Positions 8,661 through 16,082 of a stretch of 64,000 nucleotides of DNA are shown piece after piece. How positions within the stretch are numbered: the stretch's first letter is position 1; every line of letters begins with the position of its first letter. The position numbers and the translations under genes were made by a program. The notes below the pieces were generated by a model that worked only from the letters and a program-made list of their open reading frames with translations, did no database searches and was not told the origin of the DNA. Source of the DNA: Candidatus Dojkabacteria bacterium (GTDB lineage: Bacteria > Patescibacteria > Dojkabacteria > SC72 > JAFGCJ01); contig JAFGCJ010000002.1 of assembly GCA_016932785.1 (NCBI GenBank), forward strand, positions 248,001-312,000. The letters run 5' to 3'.

Positions 8661-10388
8661 TCAAATACCCGAAACGACATAGCCCTCAATTCTATCAGCG
8701 TCTGCACCAGTCACAACCCTAGGCTGAGCACCCTCAAATGTCATCGTCGGGATCAATTCATATCCTACATACCGATCTTCATAGAAATAATGTCTAACCA
8801 TAACTCCTTCACGAGTTTCCTGAGACCACATCTGATCGAAAAGAAAGTTACCCAGACTGTAGAAAACCAGTCCGTTATTGTAATACTCGACAGGTTGAAC
8901 CCAATGAGGATGAACACCAGTAACAATATCAGCCCCGGCATCAATGGCCGCTCGTCCATATTCATATTGATATCCAATAGGCTCATGCTGGTATTCCGCT
9001 CCCCACTGCATGTCAACAAAAACAAAATCCGCCTTCTCTTTTGCTGAGGTAATCGCGGATACCATCTTAGTCTTATTCATTTCGGCCGATCCAGGCGTAG
9101 TACTAGTAGCATAATAATCGGCAGGAGGTATAGCATTAAACCCGAGGAATGCGAACTTCAATCCATTGATCTCGATAACAGCTGGCGTAAAGGCCTCCGT
9201 CTCATTTCTTCCACCTCCGAAATATTTGATCCCAGCCCCGTCATACATATCAAGCGTTTTAATAAAATTCTCGCTTCCATAATCGAGAATATGGTTGCCG
9301 GTAAGCCCAATCACGTCGATCCCGGCATATTTAAATGCCTCGAACGACCCGACAGTACCGCAGAAAACCAAAGTCCCCTGATATTGCACACAATTCTCAG
9401 TAAAAGAGGCCTCATTGCTTACATGAGCAATATCTGCCTGCTCAAGAATACTGGCAACCTCCCTGACCGGATATAGGTTGTCTCCCGTAGCTACAATTTT
9501 CTGGTACAGACCGCGGGCCCCCATAACGGAAGTACCTGTTAGTACAACAGATGTAACCTTTTCCGAATCATAATTAACACTTCCAAGCATATCCTGTACC
9601 TCGGAGAAAAGCCTGATATCCTTGTGATCATTGTCTTCTTTGACCCAAATCCTATCTACTAAGGCATAGTCATCCTCCTCAGCCATATTCAAAAGCGAAA
9701 CATTTTCGACAGAAACCAATTTTGTCCTCGCCGAAAAGTCTCCAAAAGGAAGAATTGCTATTACTTTAGGATTACTTTTCACCTCAGCTATACCACTACT
9801 GACAACTTTCACCGTCACCCCTATTCCGAACTCACGCTCCATGTAACTCTCAGCGTCACTGTCAATCACAACCGAATATCCCTTATTCGTCAAATCATTC
9901 GGTGTTCCCCCAAGAAGCTGTTCTAGCTGGCCCATCGAAAGATTTGATAGTCCAGACTTGACGTTAACAACGATAAAATAAAATCTCTCCCAGGCCAACT
10001 CCATTTTCCCTTCATCACTCGAGGAAACAACAAGATCACAATCTTTACCAGGTTCCTTATCGAACTGCCTCGTGCTTATTATTATTTCCTTGTCGGAATC
10101 CTCCGGTTCATATGAATCCACCCAAGCCTCAAGCTCATCTGTAAACCCAGAAGACAGTGTCTTATCAATACAAAGATGAACTTCCTTTCTTTCCTCCTTG
10201 GATCCAAATGATAGCCGATCAGAAAGAGCTTTCAGCTGGCCCTCAAATGGAATTCCATATTTTTTTACATAAAAAAATCCTATTACCACGATAAGAAGAA
10301 CTCCCAGCGTTGCAAAAATCACGCCTCTGGGAATATTCCTCCTATTCTCTTTCGGAAGTTTTACTTTAAGGTCTCTTGTAATTGCCAC
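8661..10388 (-). CDS. CapA-family metallophosphoesterase-like protein fused to a periplasmic-binding-like domain
   Basis: 575 aa with an N-terminal membrane anchor (residues 22-41). Residues about 68-270 look like a PstS-type ligand-binding fold (FYFIVVNVKSGLSNLSMGQLEQLLGG, then VSSGIAEVKSNPKVIAILPFGDF). Residues about 280-560 are a CapA/PGA_cap domain: GLTGNHILDYG (364-), VDMQWGAEY, GVHPHWVQPVEYYNNGLVFYSLGNFLFD. CapA proteins act in export or anchoring of surface poly-gamma-glutamate or related capsule, but no capB/capC is nearby. The first metal Asp of the family (GD at the domain start) appears as GT (LTGTSVMGAR), so activity is uncertain. Peptide deformylase lies 38 nt upstream on the same strand. 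Confidence 0.87.
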   Translation of the reverse strand: MAITRDLKVKLPKENRRNIPRGVIFATLGVLLIVVIGFFYVKKYGIPFEGQLKALSDRLSFGSKEERKEVHLCIDKTLSSGFTDELEAWVDSYEPEDSDKEIIISTRQFDKEPGKDCDLVVSSSDEGKMELAWERFYFIVVNVKSGLSNLSMGQLEQLLGGTPNDLTNKGYSVVIDSDAESYMEREFGIGVTVKVVSSGIAEVKSNPKVIAILPFGDFSARTKLVSVENVSLLNMAEEDDYALVDRIWVKEDNDHKDIRLFSEVQDMLGSVNYDSEKVTSVVLTGTSVMGARGLYQKIVATGDNLYPVREVASILEQADIAHVSNEASFTENCVQYQGTLVFCGTVGSFEAFKYAGIDVIGLTGNHILDYGSENFIKTLDMYDGAGIKYFGGGRNETEAFTPAVIEINGLKFAFLGFNAIPPADYYATSTTPGSAEMNKTKMVSAITSAKEKADFVFVDMQWGAEYQHEPIGYQYEYGRAAIDAGADIVTGVHPHWVQPVEYYNNGLVFYSLGNFLFDQMWSQETREGVMVRHYFYEDRYVGYELIPTMTFEGAQPRVVTGADADRIEGYVVSGI

Positions 10389-10425
10389 TTTCGGATACTA
10401 AAAGCTAATCTTGAAGCGGAACATT

Positions 10426-10932
10426 CTAGCAATAAGTAATAGTCTTTGTATCGGTAACCTTATCTATCCAAAGAATACCTTCCAAGTGATCATACTCGTG
10501 CTGGATATAAACAGCAAATTCACCCGAGAATATTTCCTTATGTGATATTTCCTTCCGATCTTGGTATTTAAGTTCAATCTCTGAATACCTTTTTACCTCG
10601 CCTCCAATGCTGGGAGTACTGAGACAACTTTCAAAACCTGTGACAAGTTCATTAGTAGTGATTTCAATTTCTGGATTTATATAAACATTGAAGCCGGGAT
10701 TTGCAGAAGTTGCACCGGGCTTCATTATGAGAAAAACTCTCGTAGATTTATTAACCTGAGGAGCCGCAAGCCCTGCTGTTAAGTAACCAGCCTCAGGTTT
10801 TTGACAGGCAGTTTCAATCATATCATCAAGAAACTGCTGGAATTGCTTTGATTTAATGTCATCTGTGGGAACCGGTTGTGCTTTTTGCCGAAGTATTGGG
10901 TTTCCCATTAGAGCTATATCAAGTACTGCCAT
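10426..10932 (-). CDS. def: peptide deformylase
   Basis: Removes the N-formyl group from nascent proteins using a metal ion. All three motifs are present: GLAAPQ (motif 1), ESCLS (motif 2, with the metal-binding Cys) and QHEYDHLEG (motif 3, two His ligands and the catalytic Glu). I start at the internal ATG at 10932 because MAVLDIALMGNPILRQKA aligns with the normal N-terminus; an in-frame ATG at 10986 would add 18 unusual residues. A -10-like TATCAT lies 9 nt upstream of this ATG, consistent with a leaderless message. Confidence 0.93.
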   Translation of the reverse strand: MAVLDIALMGNPILRQKAQPVPTDDIKSKQFQQFLDDMIETACQKPEAGYLTAGLAAPQVNKSTRVFLIMKPGATSANPGFNVYINPEIEITTNELVTGFESCLSTPSIGGEVKRYSEIELKYQDRKEISHKEIFSGEFAVYIQHEYDHLEGILWIDKVTDTKTITYC

Positions 10933-11004
10933 AGTAATGGAATGATAGCATAACAGAGGTTCATATTGAAATATAAGCACAACCATAACTAAAGTTGTTT
11001 TCAG

Positions 11005-11033
11005 TTGACACCATTCATACAGAAGAGTACAAT
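11005..11033 (+). promoter_or_regulatory. consensus sigma-70 type promoter
   Basis: TTGACA at 11005-11010 and TACAAT at 11028-11033 are separated by exactly 17 nt, followed by AATACTATAGGG. This is the best promoter match in the window. The start would be near 11040, 425 nt before the secreted-protein gene at 11466. It is divergent from peptide deformylase. Confidence 0.75.
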
Positions 11034-11039
11034 AATACT

Positions 11040-11465
11040 ATAGGGTTACAAATTGTTACAAAACTGCTCTTTCAGACGTTTAATATGCAGTAAAGGCCTC
11101 AGCAACAGGCTTTTATTGCCTATTTAACATTTTGTTAAAAGGCGGGGTATATTTGCATTTTTTTATAAAAAGCGCAGATTACCGTTCTTTAACATCCAAA
11201 GAGTTAGCTAGTTAAATCTATCCCCTGACAAAAAACAAATCCTATGGGTAAGCCTAAAAAGCCGCCGACCGCTAGGTCTGTGATTTTTTAGGCTTGCTCT
11301 TGGTTTGTTTCTGACTGTCATAGGTTCCTCCCCAGAAAAACTTATGTCCGGTAATGGACTGTTAATCATAGGAAGGAGGTGGAAACTGGGGGGTAGAAAG
11401 GAAGAATAACACCAGCGGGAACGAAGCAAGAGAAAGTCGAAAATACTCTAGAGAAAGGATATAAG
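11040..11465 (+). promoter_or_regulatory. long structured 5' leader
   Basis: This gap of more than 400 nt contains no convincing ORF but several helices. A GGCCT/AGGC hairpin followed by TTTTATT near 11094-11117 could act as an attenuator. A nested structure occupies 11241-11324: outer stem CCTATG/CATAGG, an 11-bp stem AAGCCTAAAAA with TTTTTAGGCTT, and tip GACC-GCTA-GGTC. GTCC/GGAC pairs near 11345. A purine-rich GGAAGGAGGTGG at about 11371 has no start codon at a suitable distance. No known riboswitch consensus was recognised. The ribosome-binding site actually used is AAAGGA just before 11466. Confidence 0.5.
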
Positions 11466-12599
11466 ATGAACAAGAAAACGAGATTCTTTATTGCCCTAGC
11501 CTTAGGCTTGGGCCTGTTATTGGTTGTTTTGGTTCTCCCCGGAGGCCAAGATGTGACCGCTGCTCCGGCGGCCCCTGCCGCGGGAGGTGCTTCATATGTG
11601 TCCTCGTTCGTCTCTGGGACCCAATTCTGCGTTCGAACGATGGACCCGATAATCGGCGTTGGAGGATGGGCATCTGTTTCGCCATGGATCTCCAACTGGT
11701 TATTGCCGACAAATCCTTTCTCCCAGACATTCGATAGTCAAGGACAGACGTGCTGGGAGATCACCGATCCAGACAGCCATCCACATGATGGCCCCTGGTA
11801 CGGCGCATTCTATCAGCTGGAGCACTGGCAGAAAATGCAAGGCTATAGCTACAGAATGCTGGAGGGAGGATCCGAAAGTCAACTATGGTTTGGGGAGGGA
11901 ACGAGATCTAGTGATATCCCCCTCGGACCAAGATACGGAAGGATCCAGGTAAGCAATGGACTCGTTCAAATCACGGCAGTCCCAAGCACAACAGTGAACA
12001 ACTCAAGCGGCACCTACATTTTCCGAGTATCAGAAGCCACAACGGCAGTGCTTGAAATGCCTCTAGATGTTGTTATTGTCACAGGACCGTTCACCGGCAA
12101 TCTAGAGAGTGTTATCCCCGAAAATGGAGAGTTGACCTTCAACAAATCCGGGGACTGGGTGGTTGGCCTGGTCGAGCAGCCGATTCGCGTAAGCTATACA
12201 TCGGCAATTACCGAGGCAACACCCGGAGAGGTTGTAACTGTCACTGCCATAGTCGAGAACGTCGGGACAGAAACGTTGACCGATGTCGCAACACTGGAGG
12301 AATTCTGTCCAGAAATTCTGAAAGGCGGGCCTCACGGCATTGTATGTGTTCCGGACGCTAGCGGTCACTGCGATACCACTTCGTGGAATCAGTACGTAGG
12401 AGACCTTACCTCAGGGGAATCAACTACATATACCCTACAGGTAACGCTCTACAGTGAGGCCGAACCAGGCCTGATTCATAATTCATGCAGTACGAAGGCA
12501 ATCTGGAACGACATGCAGGATTACAAGTACATCATCGGCGACAGCATTCAGATTTTCGCTCTATGGCGTACTTACCTTCCCATCACACTAAACAACTAG
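11466..12599 (+). CDS. secreted protein with DUF11-like repeat and Chloroflexota-like C-terminus
   Basis: 377 aa. A signal peptide (MNKKTRFFIALALGLGLLL) is followed by an Ala/Pro-rich segment (APAAPAAGG), then a Trp/Tyr-rich domain of unknown function (about 45-190). A DUF11/CARDB-like extracellular domain follows (RVSYTSAITEATPGEVVTVTAIVENVGTETLTD, about 235-350), and the protein ends WRTYLPITLNN. A terminal YLPLVLxN-like tail is common in Chloroflexota secreted proteins. The gene is visibly richer in G and C than its neighbours and has a clear Shine-Dalgarno, so horizontal acquisition is likely. Its function is unknown; surface display is the best guess. Confidence 0.8.
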   Translation: MNKKTRFFIALALGLGLLLVVLVLPGGQDVTAAPAAPAAGGASYVSSFVSGTQFCVRTMDPIIGVGGWASVSPWISNWLLPTNPFSQTFDSQGQTCWEITDPDSHPHDGPWYGAFYQLEHWQKMQGYSYRMLEGGSESQLWFGEGTRSSDIPLGPRYGRIQVSNGLVQITAVPSTTVNNSSGTYIFRVSEATTAVLEMPLDVVIVTGPFTGNLESVIPENGELTFNKSGDWVVGLVEQPIRVSYTSAITEATPGEVVTVTAIVENVGTETLTDVATLEEFCPEILKGGPHGIVCVPDASGHCDTTSWNQYVGDLTSGESTTYTLQVTLYSEAEPGLIHNSCSTKAIWNDMQDYKYIIGDSIQIFALWRTYLPITLNN

Positions 12600-12616
12600 C
12601 AACTAAACTCTTTGGA

Positions 12617-12656
12617 TTGGCGGGCCCAGTGGCTCAAAAAACACCGGGTCCGCCAA
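12617..12656 (+). terminator. GC-rich hairpin after the secreted-protein gene
   Basis: TTGGCGGGCCC pairs with GGGTCCGCCAA with one G-U pair, around a loop of about 16 nt, beginning 17 nt after the stop codon at 12599. It is stronger than any other intergenic hairpin here but lacks a T-run, so it may stabilise the mRNA end rather than terminate transcription. It lies between convergent genes. Confidence 0.55.
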
Positions 12657-12695
12657 CCAATTACATCTTCTCAATTAAAACTCATCACAAACAAC

Positions 12696-13226
12696 CTAAT
12701 CAGCCGGCACATCCCGATATTTCTTAATAATACTCTCAACAATCGCACTCGTAGATGGATACTGAGGAGTATCAATAGAAATCAGACTTGCGCCAATTTC
12801 AATAGCCTCCTCTTTAACCTCATCGACAAAATTAAAACCCCGGCCAATAGTTATAAGATCGACCCCGAGATCCACATACAATTTTCTATACTCACTTGCA
12901 CTAAAACCCGTATCATTAAGAAAAACCGCATCAACACCTTTCACCTCACTAATTATCTCCATCCTTTCCTTCTCACCATTTATTGGCCTTTTATAGGATT
13001 TATATTTTGCAACATTTTCATCTGAATCAATACCTACTATGAAATAGTCACACATGCGTGCCGACTCCTGAAGAAGACACAGATGAGAGATATGGAAAAG
13101 GTCGAAAGCTCCGTGTGTAAGCCCTACTTGAACACCCTGACGTCTGAGATCCCGCGCAACCTGAAACAAAGTCTCTTTTGAAAAGATATTCTTGTGAGAT
13201 ACTGACGGCCTACGGTAAAGTTTCAT
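12696..13226 (-). CDS. cytidylyltransferase-like nucleotidyltransferase
   Basis: 176-aa Rossmann-like nucleotidyltransferase of the RfaE/TagD/PCYT fold, which transfers CMP or AMP to a phosphorylated small molecule. The N-terminal motif is GLTHGAFDLFHISHL (residues about 35-50). The usual HxGH reads HISH, keeping both His but replacing Gly by Ser. VGIDSDENVAKYK and KRPINGEKERMEII follow, as in ADP-heptose or glycerol-3-phosphate enzymes. The C-terminal STSAIVESI matches the ISSTxI signature. The substrate cannot be told. Confidence 0.82.
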   Translation of the reverse strand: MKLYRRPSVSHKNIFSKETLFQVARDLRRQGVQVGLTHGAFDLFHISHLCLLQESARMCDYFIVGIDSDENVAKYKSYKRPINGEKERMEIISEVKGVDAVFLNDTGFSASEYRKLYVDLGVDLITIGRGFNFVDEVKEEAIEIGASLISIDTPQYPSTSAIVESIIKKYRDVPAD

Positions 13227-13236
13227 ACTAGCGGAT

Positions 13237-13242
13237 ATTATA
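13237..13242 (-). promoter_or_regulatory. -10 box of a probably leaderless message
   Basis: TATAAT read on the minus strand ends 10 nt before the ATG at 13226. With normal start-site spacing, transcription would begin within a few nucleotides of the start codon. No Shine-Dalgarno is present. Confidence 0.5.
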
Positions 13243-13425
13243 CTGAGAACTAAAGCGGATGAGAAGGCTTATTTTTACCAAAAGATGATTCAAGTTGCAT
13301 GGGCATTATATGTATGCGTAACTTTAGGCTTCTTTGAAATTAATTGTGTATAATTATTGCAAACATATATAGATACGTGTAAAGTATCTTTGTTGTTTTT
13401 GAAAATTAGGCTGGATTTTGATCGT

Positions 13426-13503
13426 GGTGGATGTAGCTCAATTGGTTAGAGCGCCTGTTTGTGGCACAGGAGGTTGAGGGTTCGAGTCCCTTCTTCCACC
13501 CCA
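13426..13503 (+). tRNA. tRNA-His (anticodon GTG), with encoded CCA
   Basis: Cloverleaf with the extra G(-1) of tRNA-His paired to C73 (13500). The acceptor GTGGATG pairs with CTTCCAC with one T-T mismatch. Anticodon stem CCTGT/ACAGG encloses TTGTGGC (GTG), and the T-arm is GAGGGTTCGAGTCCCTT. CCA is encoded at 13501-13503, unlike the other three tRNAs in the window. The 3' half is overlapped by the antisense end of the serine recombinase gene, marking it as the integration site. Confidence 0.95.
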
Positions 13504-14967
13504 GTTTTCATTTTCGATAGCAGATTCCACAGAAACCATATGAGACCAAGGTTCTTTGAAGTTCCAACCAACTTCTTTATCGTCTAGCGTTAAACCTTCG
13601 CTTATAGACATCACTATTTTCCTCTTCTCTTCAAGAGTGCCGTTACTAAAGACTTCCTGTAGACCGAAGCATTGTTCGTAAAAAAGTTCCAACGACTCAC
13701 GCACATCGTCTCTGTTGTACTTCACATCACCTCTGAGTTCTTCGAGTTCACTGACTCTCTTGTTTAATATTTCTTTCTGGTCCAGATACTCATCTTTTGT
13801 CAGCTCGCCCTCAATTCTCATACTCAGAATTTTGTCTAGTTTTTGTAGGGTATCAGATAGTTGATTTTCTATCTCCTCACGCCGATCACATTCCTGTGAA
13901 AAATCGACCTCAAGCTGTTTTCTAGTCTTTTCCTTTAGAATCTCCAGATACTTTTTTGAAAGTGAAATCTTAGAAATATGCCCAACAAACTGATCTTCCA
14001 AATCTTCTGCTCTAATTGGTTTGTTGTCACACTTACCTCTTCGCTTCGTGCAACAGTAATATGTATAGGGCTTGTCGTTCTTATATTTTGTATATGCAGT
14101 TATTGCACAACCACACCTTGGACACTTCATTATTCCTTTGAAAGGATGGTAATGCCTGCTTTGATATGGCTTAGAGTCGTCGTCCAGGACTTCTTGTAAT
14201 TCAAGCCACTTCTGTTTTGTAATTAGCGGCTCCCATTTACCTTTATCGCTTTCATCATTTACATCTTCAAAATAGCCACAGTATGACGGTTTTCGTAGGA
14301 GTCTATGTAATTCTGATTTAACGAAATGCTTCCCTCGGCGGGTCTTTACGTCCCATTCATACAACAGATTTACAGCTTGAACAAGGTTTAATCTATTCGA
14401 AATAATCTCATCAACAAGACGGACATAGAACTTAGAGGTTTTGGGATTTGGAGCTATGTTCTTCTTCCCTTTCTCTGTTCCCATATTTATGTAAAACGCT
14501 GGAGCATAAGAGCACCATTCCCCTCGTTTTCTCTTCTCTCTGAGTCCCCTTTTGGTATTAATACTAAGCTCTCTTGAGTATTGAGCATTTGAACCAAATT
14601 CGACTCCTAAAAGGATATCGTTGGCGTTCTCGTTGGTAATGCTTCTATATCGGGTACGAATTTCAAGAAGTTTCCCGTCAGTTAGCAACTGCATAATAAT
14701 GCCTGACTCTTGCGGATTGCGGCTTAGACGGTTTGTATGCCAGATTAGAACCCTTTTACAATGCCCCTTCTTGATATTCTCGATCAATTCATTGAAACCA
14801 TCACGTTGTCCTGGCTTTCTAGCAGACTTCGATTCCTTGATGATTCTGGCTATTTTGAGGCTGTTCTCAGCGGCATATTCCTTTAACTCCCTCTCCTGAG
14901 CCGGTAAGGACAGTGCCTGCTTCTCTGAACTTTCACTAGATTTTCGACAATAACAAAAATACTCCAT
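13438..14967 (-). CDS. large serine recombinase (site-specific integrase)
   Basis: 509 aa. The N-terminal resolvase domain has the catalytic Ser in CYCRKSSE (Ser10) and the catalytic Arg pair in WHTNRLSRN. A recombinase domain (about 160-260, RLVDEIISNRLNLVQAVNLLYEW) is followed by a zinc-ribbon (CPRCGCAITAY...YYCCTKRRGKC, about 285-320) and a long coiled coil (about 355-450). The last 20 residues (GGRRDSNPQPPVPQTGALTN) are antisense tRNA-His, so the gene runs 63 nt into the tRNA as expected after integration there. It probably integrates and excises the flanking element. Confidence 0.95.
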   Translation of the reverse strand: MEYFCYCRKSSESSEKQALSLPAQERELKEYAAENSLKIARIIKESKSARKPGQRDGFNELIENIKKGHCKRVLIWHTNRLSRNPQESGIIMQLLTDGKLLEIRTRYRSITNENANDILLGVEFGSNAQYSRELSINTKRGLREKRKRGEWCSYAPAFYINMGTEKGKKNIAPNPKTSKFYVRLVDEIISNRLNLVQAVNLLYEWDVKTRRGKHFVKSELHRLLRKPSYCGYFEDVNDESDKGKWEPLITKQKWLELQEVLDDDSKPYQSRHYHPFKGIMKCPRCGCAITAYTKYKNDKPYTYYCCTKRRGKCDNKPIRAEDLEDQFVGHISKISLSKKYLEILKEKTRKQLEVDFSQECDRREEIENQLSDTLQKLDKILSMRIEGELTKDEYLDQKEILNKRVSELEELRGDVKYNRDDVRESLELFYEQCFGLQEVFSNGTLEEKRKIVMSISEGLTLDDKEVGWNFKEPWSHMVSVESAIENENWGGRRDSNPQPPVPQTGALTN

Positions 14968-15064
14968 TACAATACTATTTATATATATTCATTATATAAT
15001 ATTCCCATATAATATCCAGTATATATTGCCAATATATTTTCCATATAAGAATATCAATATTATG
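14968..15064 (-). promoter_or_regulatory. AT-rich repetitive region upstream of the recombinase
   Basis: About 95 nt that is over 80% A+T, built from variants of ATATAAT and CCATATAA/CCAATATA (for example CCCATATAATATCC, GCCAATATATTTTCC). It contains several possible -10 boxes for the recombinase gene. The irregular repeats could bind a regulator or the recombinase itself; this is inference. Confidence 0.4.
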
Positions 15065-15451
15065 TTACTTATCACTCTTGTCATGCTCATCTCCGAGAAC
15101 TTCCTCTAAAGTGATCTCTTTCTCTTCTTCAGATACAATTCCTCTCTCTATGTCGCCAGTAAGGGATTCGTTGTACTTCTTCACTTCTTTCAGATATGCG
15201 TTTTTCACTGAATTTTCGTAATTTCGCCATTCGTCTTTGTCTTCGATCCTGACGATATTCAGATACTTACTTCCGCAACGAACGGACGGAGGTACAACTC
15301 TAAGGGAATCTTCAGATAATGAAGACCTCATAACACGAAAACCAATAATGATAAGTCCTGAATATCTCAACTCTACCTGAGCTAACATATCACCTTTTTG
15401 ATTCAGAATTATCTTGATTTTAGCCTTTTTAATATCAAACTTTTCTTCCAT
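15065..15451 (-). CDS. SpoVG-like protein
   Basis: 128 aa. The central part (SGLIIIGFRVMRSS...LRVVPPSVRCGSKYLNIVRIEDKDEWRNYENSVKNAYLKEV) follows the SpoVG pattern: a beta hairpin, a PPS motif, a long helix and a conserved final helix. SpoVG-type proteins bind DNA or RNA and are common on mobile elements. The C-terminus is acidic and disordered (SEEEKEITLEEVLGDEHD). It is the first gene upstream of the recombinase on the same strand. Confidence 0.55.
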   Translation of the reverse strand: MEEKFDIKKAKIKIILNQKGDMLAQVELRYSGLIIIGFRVMRSSLSEDSLRVVPPSVRCGSKYLNIVRIEDKDEWRNYENSVKNAYLKEVKKYNESLTGDIERGIVSEEEKEITLEEVLGDEHDKSDK

Positions 15452-15535
15452 TATTATTTGAACTTAACTAAATTAGGTATAATACAAACGAGAGATATTG
15501 TTTCGACAATATCACTCCATTACAGAGGCGGTCCT

Positions 15536-15691
15536 CTACATCTTCGCCGGTGCTGAGGCCGCCTTGTTATTATGCATATCATTTCCTTTCACTGCTAAAT
15601 TTAGATACAAGCCCCGCTTTATTTGGTTACAAATTATTTTTGCTATGGTTTCAATGTCTTCGATTTGTTCAGGAGTGAGGTCATATTCCAT
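15536..15691 (-). CDS. 51-aa hypothetical protein, translationally coupled
   Basis: A short ORF reading MEYDLTPEQIEDIETIAKII and onward, ending APAKM. Its ATG lies inside the last codons of the 15681-15980 gene (ATGGAATATGA, an 11-nt overlap), which suggests translational coupling. It is amphipathic and helical at the N-terminus, with no known domain. An imperfect inverted repeat (GGCGGCCTC with GAGGACCGCC) spans its stop codon and could be a terminator for the minus-strand operon. Confidence 0.5.
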   Translation of the reverse strand: MEYDLTPEQIEDIETIAKIICNQIKRGLYLNLAVKGNDMHNNKAASAPAKM

Positions 15692-15980
15692 CAATAAACT
15701 CCTTCCATTCTGGCGGTATATAGGCTGTCTTTCTTGGGATATCTTTATAGAAGCCGGAAATACGAATACCCCTCATGACCTGATTCCTATTCCAGGTGTA
15801 TCGAGGAGTTCTGTGATAGCCGTAATGAAGAATAAAGTAGAGAAGTGCGTAGTCGCCTATCAGAGATATGCGTTTTTCTTTTCTGAGGGCTTTAAAAACT
15901 CCAGAGAATGAACGGTTGGGGTTGGATGAAAGAAGTCGCTCAAGTACATCCTGAAGACTTGTAGCCGTTTGGTATTGCAC
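15681..15980 (-). CDS. hypothetical element protein (99 aa)
   Basis: Not recognised. It is a basic, aromatic-rich globular protein without membrane segments (ISLIGDYALLYFILHYGYHRTPRYTWNRNQVMRGIRISGF). A plus-strand ORF covers the same bases (15498-15911), but this frame is in line with the surrounding minus-strand genes and has the better amino-acid composition. It overlaps the 51-aa ORF by 11 nt. Confidence 0.5.
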   Translation of the reverse strand: MQYQTATSLQDVLERLLSSNPNRSFSGVFKALRKEKRISLIGDYALLYFILHYGYHRTPRYTWNRNQVMRGIRISGFYKDIPRKTAYIPPEWKEFIDGI

Positions 15981-16082
15981 TGATGTTCAACCTAATCTTA
16001 GATATAAACATCTAAATACCACGAATGAAAATGAAAACTACTAAATAACTTCTTAAAAAGTTCTTAGAAAAATCTCGACTGA

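Noticed and set aside
11241..11324. c-di-GMP, SAM or fluoride riboswitch
   Set aside because: The stems are present, but none of the conserved loop sequences of these classes could be found by eye.
12612..13025. Plus-strand ORF overlapping the nucleotidyltransferase
   Set aside because: It is antisense to a gene with clear family motifs and is rich in Asn, Ile and Arg as expected of a shadow frame.
13438..13500. Reading the recombinase tail (GGRRDSNPQPPVP) as a domain
   Set aside because: It is the antisense of tRNA-His and reflects the integration site, not a folded domain.
15498..15911. Plus-strand ORF of 137 aa
   Set aside because: It overlaps the minus-strand frame, has no ribosome-binding site and would be alone against the direction of the element genes.
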